Below, piece by piece: positions 1 through 8,380 of a stretch of 64,000 bases of DNA (position 1 is its first letter; every line of letters begins with the position of its first letter). This DNA is from Hymenobacter gummosus (GTDB taxonomy: Bacteria > Bacteroidota > Bacteroidia > Cytophagales > Hymenobacteraceae), in assembly GCF_003970915.1 (NCBI RefSeq), contig NZ_RXOF01000021.1:1-64000 (forward strand), read 5' to 3'. The position numbers and the translations under genes were made by a program. The notes beneath the pieces were generated by a model. It was given only the letters and a program-made list of their open reading frames with translations. It was not told the DNA's origin and did not search any database.

Positions 1-129
1 TTGCCACGGTCTGTTCCGTCATGGTCGGGGAAGGAGTGAAGCGTCAGATACTTCAAACCTACCCTGTTCCGGGCGGAACAGATTTCTTTTTGCCCCAGCT
101 TTAGTACCCCGCAACTTGGGTTAGCTAAC

Positions 130-423
130 ATCTGCGAGGCTGTATGTGCGGTCTGCGAGACGTTAGGTGCGCGCTCGGAGGCAGTAGATTGTATCTGCGA
201 GGCGGTAGGAACCATCTGCGAGGTAGTAGGTCGTATCTGCGAGGCGGTAGCTAAGCGCGGCGAGATGGTGGGAACGGGCGGAATGAGGGTGGCAGAGGTC
301 AGCGAGACGGTGGAAGCGCGCGGAATGATGGTGGCAGGCCGCGGCGAGACAGTGGGAACGTGCGGAGAGACAGTGGAAGCGGGCGGCGAGACGGCGGAAG
401 CGAGCGGGGAGGCTTGGTAGGTA
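130..423. repeat. 21-bp-period tandem repeat array, 13 full copies plus a degenerate one
   Basis: From 130 the sequence repeats with an exact 21-bp period: unit starts are at 130, 151, 172, 193, 214 and so on to 382, with a poor copy at 403. Early copies keep the core ATCTGCGAGGCGGTAGG, later ones drift to a GGCGAGACGGTGG-like core, but no unit changes length. Because 21 is a multiple of 3, one plus-strand frame stays open from 40 to 417 and would give heptads such as ICEAVGT and RGETVGT. That frame has no ATG before 265, so I do not call it a gene. The rest of 1-583 shows nothing else except the element at 437-511. Confidence 0.85.
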
Positions 424-436
424 GTTGGTTACTACC

Positions 437-511
437 TGGCGTCAGCAACGACGGTCAACCACCCCAGCCGCCGCTACAGCGTCGGCTTCCCCTCCTCATC
501 TGAGGAGGGGA
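437..511. repeat. Copy of the 'GAGGAGGGG' hairpin element (family D)
   Basis: Contains the blocks GTCAGCAACGACGGTCAACC (441-460) and the self-complementary CCCCTCCTCA/TGAGGAGGGG pair (489-510). The same two blocks recur near 6750-6925, 29569-29770 and 50641-50850. It lies just downstream of the stop of the minus-strand gene that ends at 584, so it may also serve as its transcription end. Function unknown. Confidence 0.7.
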
Positions 512-583
512 GTTTGTCGTTCTGTTGGCGCGGTGCCCTTTTCCCTATCAACTCCTCAACTCCTACCCGCTCACCCTCCTACC

Positions 584-3226
584 CTAATTCGCCTTGTCCC
601 GGCGCAGCTCGATGAGGTTGGTGATGAGGCGGTAGGCGCCGGGCACGCCGGCGGGCAGCTCGCGGAAGAAGGAGAGGCCGGTGTAGATGTAGTGGCCCTT
701 GCCGTACTCGGCGACGAGGATGGCCGACTGCTTGGGCTTCTCGCCGGGGTCGTTGCTGCTGATGATGGGCTGGTACTTATCGTCCCAGGAGCTGGGGTAG
801 TAGAGGCCCTGCTCCTGCTGCCAGCCTTCGAAGTCCTTGCTGGTGATTTTGTTGGGCACGTTCAGCACGGGGTGCTGGGGCCGCAGGAAGGTCACGGGCG
901 CGTTTTCCACCGTCACGCGGTCGTTCGAGAGCTGCATGGGGTACGGGCCGATTTCGGGAATGACGGTGCCGCGGTTGACGGTGTACTGCACCACCAGGTT
1001 GCCGCCCTGCTCCACGTAGCGCAGCAGCACGGGCTGCAGGGCCTTCATCCGCTCGATGGTGTTGTAGGCGCGCACGCCGAGCACCACCGCGTCGAAGCGT
1101 TTGAGACGGTCTTCGGTCACGTCCTCGGGCTTGAGCAGATTGACGCGGTAGCCGAGCTGGCGCAGGGCTTCGGGCACTTCGTCGCCGGCGCCCATGAGGT
1201 AGCCGATTTCGTCGCGGCGGCGCTTCACGTCGAGGCGCACGAGCGGGGCGGTGGCTTCGGGGAAGAGCGTCTGCGTCGGGATGTGCGGGTAGCTGATGGT
1301 TTGAATACCGCGCGAGTAGACCTGGCCGGCTACCGTCGCGACGGCGCGCAGCTGCCCGGCGCCCTCGCGACCCACGCTCACCGGGCGCACCCGGAAGTTG
1401 AAGGTTTGCTCTTCGTCCTTGTTTTTGAGGCTGAACGGAATCGTAGCCGGCTCAGCTTGCCAGCCTGCCGGCATCTGCAAGGCTAGAGAGCCGGAGACAT
1501 CAGCCCGCCCTGCCCGGATGGTGACGGGCACCTGCTGCGCCCACCCGTCGCTCACCTGCTGGTCGTTGAAGATGTAGGCTTTACCTGGCACGTTCACGGC
1601 CACGGGCGGCACTACGGTCAGGGGCTGGTACAGCTCACCCAGGGCGGGGTCGGTGCGCTTGTATTGGACGGGGACTTTGAATCTAAATTCTTCCTTATCC
1701 AGATAAGTATAGAAATACACATTGGCCGCCGCGCCATTTTCAGGGGTACCAATAACACTTCTCCCGTGGGTACGCTCTGCCATTACGGAGCTAATGCGGA
1801 CAGATTCATTCGGGAAGGCCGTTACTATTTCTGGCACTTTGTACATGCCTACCGTCGCCTGTTCGATAAGCCAGTAAGGTTGCGTTACGCCTTGTGGGGC
1901 ATCGCCTGTAGCAGAGCCTTTTTCAGACGGAATTCGCAAAGGGCCTTTAGCGACAAATGGCACGCCCTTCTGCAACACCTTGCCCGAAAAGGTATTGCTG
2001 CTTGCTCGGGCCTCCTGCAGCGTCACCGGGAAGTCCGAACGGTTGATGGCTGATACCGTCACCCGAAAACTGTCGCCGATGGCAACTGAAGGCTGGGCAG
2101 CAATGGCTTCCAGATGAAGCCCGAGGCAGGCTTTAATCAACTCCTCGATTTCACCTAGTTTCTCCTCTGCCCAAAAGGTCCGGGTAGGTCCTCCTTCCTG
2201 TTGGCCGTACGCAGTTGGGAATTGCCGGATAGCCTTCTGCACTTTCAGCAGCCCCGCCACGCTCGCGGCCGGGTTGCTCGGGTCGTATTTGCGGATGACC
2301 TCATCGAGGAGCTTCTGCACGGCGGCTCCGCCTTTCACGCGGTTCCAGGTCAGGTCCACGCCTTCGAGGGGGTCTTTGGTGGCTTTGTCGCCTTTCACCA
2401 ATTGCAGGTATTCGAGGGCTTCGCCGCGCTGGGCGGCCGAGCCGAAGCCCTGGCTGCGGTGCTGGGAGCGGCTGCGGGCGGCAATTTCGCCGTAGCTCTG
2501 GCCCAGCAGCGGATTGTAGCCGCCGGCGTCGATTTTGAGGTAGCCGTCCATGTTCTCGCCGGGCTTCACGAAGAAGGAGCCGGTGTTCCAGAATAGCCGC
2601 TTGGGCTGCCAGGGCTGCACGTACTGGAGCTGCTCGGGGAAGCGTTTCGGGTCGCCGGCGGCGTCGAAGGCTTCGGCGGCTAGGATGGCCGAGGCGGTGT
2701 GGTGGCCGTGGCCGGCGCGGGCGTCGGGCGGAAAGCGGGTGATGAGCACGTCGGGCCGGCGCTGGCGTATGACCCAGACCATGTCGGCCAGCACCTGCTC
2801 CTTGTCCCAGATGTTGAAGGTCTCCTGCGGGGTTTTGCTGAAGCCGAAGTCGTTGGCGCGCCCGAAGAACTGCCGGCCGCCGTCGATGCGGCGGGCCGCC
2901 AGCAGCTCCTGGGTGCGGATGACGCCCAGCTGCTCGCGCAGCTCCGGGCCGATGAGGTTCTGGCCGCCGTCGCCGCGGGTGCAGCTGAAGTAGCCGGTTT
3001 CCACCAGGCGGCCGTTGGCCATGTAGGCAATCAGGCGGGTGTTCTCGTCGTCGGGGTGGGCGGCGATGTAGAGGACCGAGCCCAGCACGTTGAGCTTCTT
3101 GAGGCCCAGCAGGATTTCCGAGGAGGAGTAGGTCTTCGGCGCTTGCGCCTCCGCGGTGAAGGAGTGAGTGAGCGGCTGAGTAAGTAGGACGGCCGGCAGG
3201 GCGGCGCGGAGGAGGCGACGGAGCAT
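584..3226 (-). CDS. Secreted PIG-L family deacetylase with large C-terminal region
   Basis: 880 residues with an N-terminal signal-like segment (about residues 1-28). The PIG-L/LmbE zinc motif AHPDDE is at residues 56-61, and a second histidine motif HGHH is at about 173-176, followed by HTASA. Family members remove N-acetyl groups from GlcNAc-type substrates; the substrate here is unknown. The middle (about 380-620) looks like beta-sandwich regions. The last 240 residues contain a Rossmann-like stretch (DAVVLGVRAYN, then GGNLVVQYTVNRG) resembling class I glutamine amidotransferase/ThuA folds. This long architecture is common in Bacteroidota. It is a single-gene unit; a promoter-like TACCTTTA lies 26 bp upstream at 3253-3260. 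The exact substrate remains open. Confidence 0.85.
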   Translation of the reverse strand: MLRRLLRAALPAVLLTQPLTHSFTAEAQAPKTYSSSEILLGLKKLNVLGSVLYIAAHPDDENTRLIAYMANGRLVETGYFSCTRGDGGQNLIGPELREQLGVIRTQELLAARRIDGGRQFFGRANDFGFSKTPQETFNIWDKEQVLADMVWVIRQRRPDVLITRFPPDARAGHGHHTASAILAAEAFDAAGDPKRFPEQLQYVQPWQPKRLFWNTGSFFVKPGENMDGYLKIDAGGYNPLLGQSYGEIAARSRSQHRSQGFGSAAQRGEALEYLQLVKGDKATKDPLEGVDLTWNRVKGGAAVQKLLDEVIRKYDPSNPAASVAGLLKVQKAIRQFPTAYGQQEGGPTRTFWAEEKLGEIEELIKACLGLHLEAIAAQPSVAIGDSFRVTVSAINRSDFPVTLQEARASSNTFSGKVLQKGVPFVAKGPLRIPSEKGSATGDAPQGVTQPYWLIEQATVGMYKVPEIVTAFPNESVRISSVMAERTHGRSVIGTPENGAAANVYFYTYLDKEEFRFKVPVQYKRTDPALGELYQPLTVVPPVAVNVPGKAYIFNDQQVSDGWAQQVPVTIRAGRADVSGSLALQMPAGWQAEPATIPFSLKNKDEEQTFNFRVRPVSVGREGAGQLRAVATVAGQVYSRGIQTISYPHIPTQTLFPEATAPLVRLDVKRRRDEIGYLMGAGDEVPEALRQLGYRVNLLKPEDVTEDRLKRFDAVVLGVRAYNTIERMKALQPVLLRYVEQGGNLVVQYTVNRGTVIPEIGPYPMQLSNDRVTVENAPVTFLRPQHPVLNVPNKITSKDFEGWQQEQGLYYPSSWDDKYQPIISSNDPGEKPKQSAILVAEYGKGHYIYTGLSFFRELPAGVPGAYRLITNLIELRRDKAN

Positions 3227-3304
3227 TCTGATGGGGCTGGGCGTGCGGAGCGTAAAGGTAGACCGCGGAAGGGCGAAGATGTTTTGGGTGAGGTTGCGCG
3301 AGGG

Positions 3305-3489
3305 GCTGGCGCCGGTTTAGCAACTGAAAGTTGCGTAACCGTTGCCCGAAATAAGACAGGCTTTCAGCCTGCGTATTGGAGCCGGGCGGTCTTGAGCAGA
3401 TTTTTCCGGTGGTTTCGGCCCGCAGGCTGAAAGCCTGCTTTATTTTCGGCACCGGTTACGCCGTCTTCGACGGCTAAACCGGCGCCAGC
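3305..3489. repeat. REP pair (BIME-like), left of the RAYT gene
   Basis: A 185-bp imperfect palindrome. It begins GCTGGCGCCGGTTTAGC and ends GGCTAAACCGGCGCCAGC. Each half carries GTAACCG/CGGTTACG and a small hairpin GCAGGCTTTCAGCCTGC or its near complement. The same structure recurs at 4066-4251 and 17466-17648 with nearly the same length (185, 186 and 183 bp). This copy ends 16 bp before the transposase start. Confidence 0.85.
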
Positions 3490-3505
3490 TTTATCTGAAT
3501 TATCT

Positions 3506-4054
3506 ATGAGTGACAGGTATAAAGTCCGCGACGAGCGGCAGCTTTACTTTTTGAGCTTTGCCACCGTCAACTGGGTGGACGTATTTACCCGGCGGCTGTA
3601 CTGCGACATTGTTATCGACAGTCTCCGCTACTGCACTGGGCACAAGGGACTGGAGCTGTACGCCTACTGCATCATGACCAACCACGTGCACCTCATCGTG
3701 GGCAGTGAAACGGGGCGGCTGACCGGCATTATCCGCGACTTGAAACGGCATACTTCCAAGGAGCTGCTACGGGCCATTGCGGATAATCAGCAGGAAAGCC
3801 GACGGGCCTGGCTGCTGTGGATGTTTGCGCGGGCCGGGCAGCACAAAGCCGGGAACGAGCAGTACCAATTTTGGCAGGCGGGCAGCCACCCGGTGGAACT
3901 GGGGACGAATTTTCTGCGACGGCAGAAGCTGGAGTACGTCCACCGCAACCCCGTAGAAGCGGGCTTCGTGGCTTTGCCCGAGGAGTTCCTGTACAGCAGC
4001 GCCCGTAATTATGCTGGACAGCCGGGCCTGCTGCCGGTACTGCTGATTCAGTAG
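3506..4054 (+). CDS. REP-associated tyrosine transposase (RAYT, Y1/IS200-like)
   Basis: 182 residues of the Y1 transposase superfamily. The HUH motif is HVH at residues 60-62 in MTNHVHLIVGS, and the RAYT-typical block YVHRNPVEAG is at 144-153; Tyr144 or a nearby tyrosine is the candidate nucleophile. RAYTs cleave and join single-stranded REP sequences and are usually domesticated single-copy genes. The gene sits exactly between two REP pairs (3305-3489 and 4066-4251), which supports the assignment. The length is typical of small RAYTs, and I see no frameshift. The gene is intact, so it may still act on the third REP pair at 17466. Confidence 0.9.
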   Translation: MSDRYKVRDERQLYFLSFATVNWVDVFTRRLYCDIVIDSLRYCTGHKGLELYAYCIMTNHVHLIVGSETGRLTGIIRDLKRHTSKELLRAIADNQQESRRAWLLWMFARAGQHKAGNEQYQFWQAGSHPVELGTNFLRRQKLEYVHRNPVEAGFVALPEEFLYSSARNYAGQPGLLPVLLIQ

Positions 4055-4065
4055 CCGAAACCGTG

Positions 4066-4251
4066 GCTGGCGCCGGTTTAACGAGCGAAGCGAGTGTAAC
4101 CGGTGCCTAAAATAAAGCAGGCTTTCAGCCTGCGTGCCGAATCCTGCGGACGAACGGACCCGGCTAATACAACACCGTTCCACGCAGGTTGAAAACCTGC
4201 TTTATGATAGGCACCGGTTACGCCGTCTTCGACGGCTAAACCGGCGCCAGC
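4066..4251. repeat. REP pair (BIME-like), right of the RAYT gene
   Basis: A 186-bp imperfect palindrome with the same ends as the left copy (GCTGGCGCCGGTTTA... and ...TAAACCGGCGCCAGC). Inner hairpins are GCAGGCTTTCAGCCTGC and GCAGGTTGAAAACCTGC. It starts 12 bp after the transposase stop. The arm-proximal linkers differ from the other copies, as expected for a REP pair with variable centre. Confidence 0.85.
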
Positions 4252-4285
4252 TCTGAGCCTCCGGCGGCCCAGCACAACGAGGCCC

Positions 4286-4834
4286 TTACGCCGCCGGGGC
4301 GCCGGCCGGCTTCGTAGCCCATTCCAGCAGCCCCACCACCGTCAGGGCTAGCCCGGCGCTGCCTAGCTTAAACCACGTCAGCCAGACAAAGCCGGTGGCC
4401 GCAAGCAGCTGCAGCCAGCACAGCCCGGCGGCCAGGCCCGGCAGCGCAAACCGCCAGGCCCGCCCGTGCAGGTGGCGGTGGTACCAGGGCAGCGGACTCA
4501 GAAAGGCCTGGCCCAGCAGCAGCACGAGGAACACTGCGGTGCCGAGCAGCCACAGCAGCAGGGTGGGCAGGACCTGGGCCAGGCCGCCGAGCACGGCTGG
4601 CAGCACGGCCACGGCTGTTTTCAGCGGGTCGGCAGGGGCTGGGTGGGTGGGCGCGACGGGGCCGAGGGGCGGCAGGGGCTGCAGCCAGTCTTCGGCTTCG
4701 AACAGGAGGGCCAGGGTCAGCAGGGGCAGCAGCAGCCGCCAGGCTATGCCCAGTAGCAGCTCGGCGTCTTTTGGCGGCCGTACGGCTGGTTTGCTCACGT
4801 TATTCACCTCGGCGGGGAACGGGATATGCAGCAA
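4286..4834 (-). CDS. Hypothetical membrane protein
   Basis: 182 residues, no family recognised. Three to four hydrophobic segments are visible: LLLPLLTLALLF near residue 34, a long one at VLPTLLLWLLGTAVFLVLLL near 90, and two near the C-terminus. A start at GTG 4798 (VSKPAVRPP) is an alternative to the ATG at 4834. It is divergent from the subtilase gene. Codon use matches its neighbours. A role in the inner membrane is inferred from composition only. Confidence 0.6.
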   Translation of the reverse strand: MLHIPFPAEVNNVSKPAVRPPKDAELLLGIAWRLLLPLLTLALLFEAEDWLQPLPPLGPVAPTHPAPADPLKTAVAVLPAVLGGLAQVLPTLLLWLLGTAVFLVLLLGQAFLSPLPWYHRHLHGRAWRFALPGLAAGLCWLQLLAATGFVWLTWFKLGSAGLALTVVGLLEWATKPAGAPAA

Positions 4835-4969
4835 TATCGGTTAAAGCCTATAGATACAAAAACCCGACCCGGCCGCAACGCCCGGCTCCCGGCCGTCGTC
4901 AGTGGTCTATCTTTCGGCACGCAATGTGTCATTGCCGCCGCAACTTACTTCCCGACTTACCCCTTGTTC

Positions 4970-6640
4970 ATGCGCAATTCCCTCCGTCCCTGGCTGGCCG
5001 TGCTCGGCGTGGCTTTGCTACCCGCCGCCGCCTTTGCCCAGAGCCCCGCGGCCGCGGCCGAGCCCGCTCCCCAGCAGTGGACGCACCTCGACCCCAAGAC
5101 CAACAACGTCATGGGCATCAGCACCGACCGCACCTACGCCGAGCTGCTGAAAGGCCGCACCGCTGCCCCGGTGGTGGTGGCCGTTATCGACTCGGGCGTG
5201 GACACCACCCACGCCGACCTCAAGCGCGTGCTCTGGCACAATCCCAAGGAAATTCCCGGCAACGGCAAGGACGACGACGGCAACGGTTACGTCGACGACA
5301 TCTACGGCTGGAACTTCCTCGGCGGCAAGGACGGCCGCAACGTGGACGCCGACACCTACGAGGAAACGCGCCTGGTAGCCCGGCTCAAGCCCCTGTACGA
5401 GGGCAAGACCCGCAGCTCGCTGCCCAAGGCCAAGCAGGCCGAGTACGACCTGTACCAGCGCGTGAAAAAGGACTACGAGCGGAAGCTCAAGGAAGACAAC
5501 GAGAGCCTGACCCAGCTCACCGACATGAGCGGCAAGATTGACTTCCTGGCCGGGCAGCTGCGGCAGCTGCTGCAGGTGTCGCGCGTGGATACCGCCGCCC
5601 TGCGCAAGCTGCCCAGCGCCGACAAGCAGATGGAGCAGCTGCGCGACGCCATGTACGGCTACCTGCTGGCTACCGGCGCCCCCGACCTGGAAACGGCCGT
5701 GGAGGAAATGCAGAAGGCCACCGAATCGACCAAGCGCCGGGTGGATTACTCGCTCAACCTCGCGTTTAACCCCCGGGCCGACATCGTGAAGGACGACGAA
5801 AACAACGTGGCCCAGCGCAATTACGGCAACCCCGACGTGCACGGTCCCGACCCGCTGCACGGCACCCACGTATCGGGCATCATTGCCGCCGACCGCCGCA
5901 ACAACCTGGGCGTGCTGGGCGTGGCCGATGCGCCGGTGCGCATCATGGCCGTGCGCGCCGTGCCCGACGGCGACGAGCACGACAAGGACGTGGCCAACGC
6001 CATCCGCTACGCCGTGGACAACGGCGCGACGGTTATCAACATGAGCTTCGGCAAGTACTACTCGCCCCAGCGCAAGGAGGTGGAGGATGCCATCCGCTAC
6101 GCCGGCTCGAAGGGCGTGCTGCTGGTGCACGCGGCCGGCAACGAATCCAACAACATCGACCAGATTGACCACTTCCCGGCGGCCGTGGCCGAGGGCGCCA
6201 AAACCACTTACCCCAACGTGCTGACGGTGGGCGCCAGCGCCAGCAAAAACGACGAGAAGCTGGCCGCCGACTTCTCCAACTACGGCAAGCGCGTCGACGT
6301 CTTTGCCCCGGGCGTGGCCATCTACAACACCCTGCCCGGCAGCAAGTACGGCAACGAAAGCGGCACCAGCATGGCCGCGCCCACGGTAGCCGGCGTGGCG
6401 GCGGTGCTCAAGTCGTACTTCCCCCAGCTGCAGGCCGCCGAGCTGAAGCGCATTATCATGCAGTCGGCCGAGCCGGTGCACACCAAGGTGCAGCAGCCCG
6501 GCGAGGAGAAAAAGCTGGTGGATTTTGCCACGCTTTCGAACACCGGCGGGGTGGTGAACCTCTACCGCGCCGTGCAGTTGGCCCAACAGGCCACGGCCGG
6601 CAAGGGCGCCGCCACCGGCGCTTCGGCGGCGGGCAAGTAA
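4970..6640 (+). CDS. Secreted S8 family serine peptidase (subtilase)
   Basis: 556 residues when started at ATG 4970, which gives a clean signal peptide (MRNSLRPWLAVLGVALLPAA, cleavage near AFAQ). The catalytic triad is present: Asp74 in VVAVIDSGVD, His297 in HGTHVSG, Ser467 in GTSMAAP; the oxyanion Asn is in HAAGNESNN. Between Asp and His there is an approximately 200-residue mostly helical insertion, including a DDDGNGYVDD calcium-like loop and a charged coiled-coil-like stretch; such insertions are known in Bacteroidota subtilases. No T9SS tail is visible. The gene stands alone, with a promoter-like TATCTTTC near 4908 and a hairpin terminator downstream. Confidence 0.93.
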   Translation: MRNSLRPWLAVLGVALLPAAAFAQSPAAAAEPAPQQWTHLDPKTNNVMGISTDRTYAELLKGRTAAPVVVAVIDSGVDTTHADLKRVLWHNPKEIPGNGKDDDGNGYVDDIYGWNFLGGKDGRNVDADTYEETRLVARLKPLYEGKTRSSLPKAKQAEYDLYQRVKKDYERKLKEDNESLTQLTDMSGKIDFLAGQLRQLLQVSRVDTAALRKLPSADKQMEQLRDAMYGYLLATGAPDLETAVEEMQKATESTKRRVDYSLNLAFNPRADIVKDDENNVAQRNYGNPDVHGPDPLHGTHVSGIIAADRRNNLGVLGVADAPVRIMAVRAVPDGDEHDKDVANAIRYAVDNGATVINMSFGKYYSPQRKEVEDAIRYAGSKGVLLVHAAGNESNNIDQIDHFPAAVAEGAKTTYPNVLTVGASASKNDEKLAADFSNYGKRVDVFAPGVAIYNTLPGSKYGNESGTSMAAPTVAGVAAVLKSYFPQLQAAELKRIIMQSAEPVHTKVQQPGEEKKLVDFATLSNTGGVVNLYRAVQLAQQATAGKGAATGASAAGK

Positions 6641-6668
6641 GCCCGGCTTACGTTTCAGCCTTTGAATG

Positions 6669-6698
6669 CGGGCCGCGGCGGAAGCTGCGGCCCGTTTG
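6669..6698 (+). terminator. Rho-independent terminator of the subtilase gene
   Basis: Hairpin CGGGCCGC (6669-6676) / GCGGCCCG (6687-6694) followed by TTTGTTTG, 28 bp after the stop codon. Confidence 0.75.
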
Positions 6699-6740
6699 TT
6701 TGTGGCCGGTGACACCACAGTCTAACGGTCCCGGACAGCC

Positions 6741-6930
6741 AGAACCAAGGCTAGTTCCCTTCCTCAGCTGAGGAGGGGTTAGGGGTGGTTGAATGGCTAG
6801 AGTTATAGAGCTAGAAGTTACTATCGGACATCAGCACGCGAGATGTCTCGCAGGGCTCGACATGACGTGCTGAGGTGAGGTCAACCACCCCTAGCCCCTC
6901 CTCAGCTGAGGAGGGGAACTAGCCTTAGCT
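6741..6930. repeat. Composite inverted repeat (family D arms around a family C half-element)
   Basis: Arms of about 45 bp run AAGGCTAGTTCCC...GGGGTGGTTGA on the left and TCAACCACCCCTAG...GAACTAGCCTT on the right. Each arm contains the CCTCAGCTGAGG palindrome. The centre (6822-6870) holds ATCAGCACGCGAGATGTCTC and CTCGACATGACGTGCTGA, the sequence that forms the element at 14997-15123. The rest of the spacer up to 7111 contains only the YitT leader. Confidence 0.75.
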
Positions 6931-7111
6931 CTAGCTGCAATCCGGGAAAATGCCCCCACCGGCCGAACCAGCCAGGCCTCAGGGGGTTATTACTGCTAAG
7001 GCCCGGCTGGTTGCCGCCGCCGGGGCCGGCCATTTACTCTATTAATTGGATTTAACTCGGTTAAGCGGCCGGTTCATCCGTACTTTCTGTTTCATCAACC
7101 CCATTTTCTGC

Positions 7112-8071
7112 ATGCTGATACAGCAACTTGTCATCCGTAACATTCTGCGTCTGAAGTATCCCAATGGCATTCCGCCGGAGCATTCGGGCGGTTCGCTCTG
7201 GAAACTGGGGCTGCGGCTGTTGCGGCGGCAGCTGGTTAGCATCGCGCTGATTATTGCGGGTATCTTCTCGGCGGCGCTGGGCCTGAACGGCTTTCTGCTC
7301 CCCAACGACTTCATCGACGGCGGCGTGACGGGTATGTCGCTGCTGACGGCCCAGGTGACGGGCTGGGACTTGTCGGTGCTCATCGTGGTGATAAACGCGC
7401 CGTTTCTGGTGCTGGCCTACTTCCACCTCGACCGGGTGGTGGCCATTCGGGCGGCCCTGGCCATTCTGGGCCTGGCCATCGTGCTGCACTTCGTCACCTT
7501 CCCCGTCCTCACCCACGACAAGCTGCTGATTTCGGTGTTCGGTGGGTTTTTCCTCGGCGCGGGCATCGGCCTCACCATCCGGGGCGGCGGCGTGCTCGAC
7601 GGCACGGAGGTGCTGTCGGTGTTTGCCAGCCGCAAAAGCCCGCTGAGCGTGGGCGACGTTATCCTGGTTATCAACATCGTCATCTTCGCCGTGGCGGCCT
7701 ACGTGCTGTCCATCGAAACCGCCCTCTACTCCATCCTCGCCTACCTCTCGGCCTCCAAGACGGTGGATTTCATGATTGACGGTCTGGAGGAATACACCGG
7801 CGTCACTATCATTTCCAAGCGCAGCGAGGCTATCCGCAAGATGATAACCGAGAAGCTGGGCCACGGCGTGACCATCTACGCGGGCAAAACCGGCTACGGC
7901 GGCCACGGCCACCAGCAGGAAGGCCTCGACATCGTCTTCACCGCCGTGACGCGCCTGGAAGTCACGCGCCTCAAAACCGAAGTCGAAGCCATCGACCACC
8001 AGGCCTTCCTGATCATGCACAGCATCAAGGACACCCACGGCGGCCTGATCAAGAAAAGACCACTGCATTAA
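7112..8071 (+). CDS. YitT family membrane protein (DUF161/DUF2179)
   Basis: 319 residues from ATG 7112 (the upstream ATG-like start at 7046 would add 22 poorly hydrophobic residues). There are five to six transmembrane helices, including LIIAGIFSAALGLNGFLLPN and the glycine-rich FGGFFLGAGIGLTIRGGGVLDGTE typical of YitT. The soluble C-terminal DUF2179 domain (about the last 90 residues) contains GVTIYAGKTGYGG and ends at HGGLIKK. The family is a widespread inner-membrane permease of unknown substrate. Single gene. A promoter-like TACTTTCT is at 7081. Confidence 0.88.
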   Translation: MLIQQLVIRNILRLKYPNGIPPEHSGGSLWKLGLRLLRRQLVSIALIIAGIFSAALGLNGFLLPNDFIDGGVTGMSLLTAQVTGWDLSVLIVVINAPFLVLAYFHLDRVVAIRAALAILGLAIVLHFVTFPVLTHDKLLISVFGGFFLGAGIGLTIRGGGVLDGTEVLSVFASRKSPLSVGDVILVINIVIFAVAAYVLSIETALYSILAYLSASKTVDFMIDGLEEYTGVTIISKRSEAIRKMITEKLGHGVTIYAGKTGYGGHGHQQEGLDIVFTAVTRLEVTRLKTEVEAIDHQAFLIMHSIKDTHGGLIKKRPLH

Positions 8072-8111
8072 TGAAGAAGGAGGAATGAGGAAGGAAGAAG
8101 GAAAATAGCCC

Positions 8112-8332
8112 GTCATCCTGAGGCGCAGCCGAAGGACCTTCCTCCCTCCCTGCACCGCCGCCGAAGTCCAAGCTCAGGCGCTATTCCGGCAGCACGATAA
8201 AAGCGCAGCCACCATGCCCGGACGATGGGCGTTGGTGGCTGCGCTTCTAGTTGGTGCAGTTCAGCGTTTGCACGTTGGCATCAGTGGCGGTGCGGGGTGC
8301 GAGGAAGGTCCTTCGCTGGGGCTCAGGATGAC
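8112..8332. repeat. Inverted-repeat element family B, copy 1
   Basis: Ends are GTCATCCTGAGG... and ...GGGGCTCAGGATGAC, with GAAGGACCTTCCT and AGGAAGGTCCTTC just inside. The centre is a hairpin of GCGCAGCCACCA and TGGTGGCTGCGC. It fills the spacer between the convergent genes ending at 8071 and 8381. Copies 2 and 3 are at 13538-13715 and 28159-28425. Confidence 0.85.
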
Positions 8333-8380
8333 GGCCTTTTTCCCTACCTCACTCTTCCCTCCTCATTGCTCCTTCTTCAC

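Noticed and set aside
40-420. Protein-coding gene for the heptad repeats
   Set aside because: No in-frame ATG, GTG or TTG before the array, and other frames are open too because 21 is a multiple of 3.
130-423. CRISPR array
   Set aside because: Units are contiguous 21-bp repeats with no spacers and no cas genes nearby.
5018-6718. 566-codon open frame on the minus strand
   Set aside because: Antisense to the subtilase with its complete triad.
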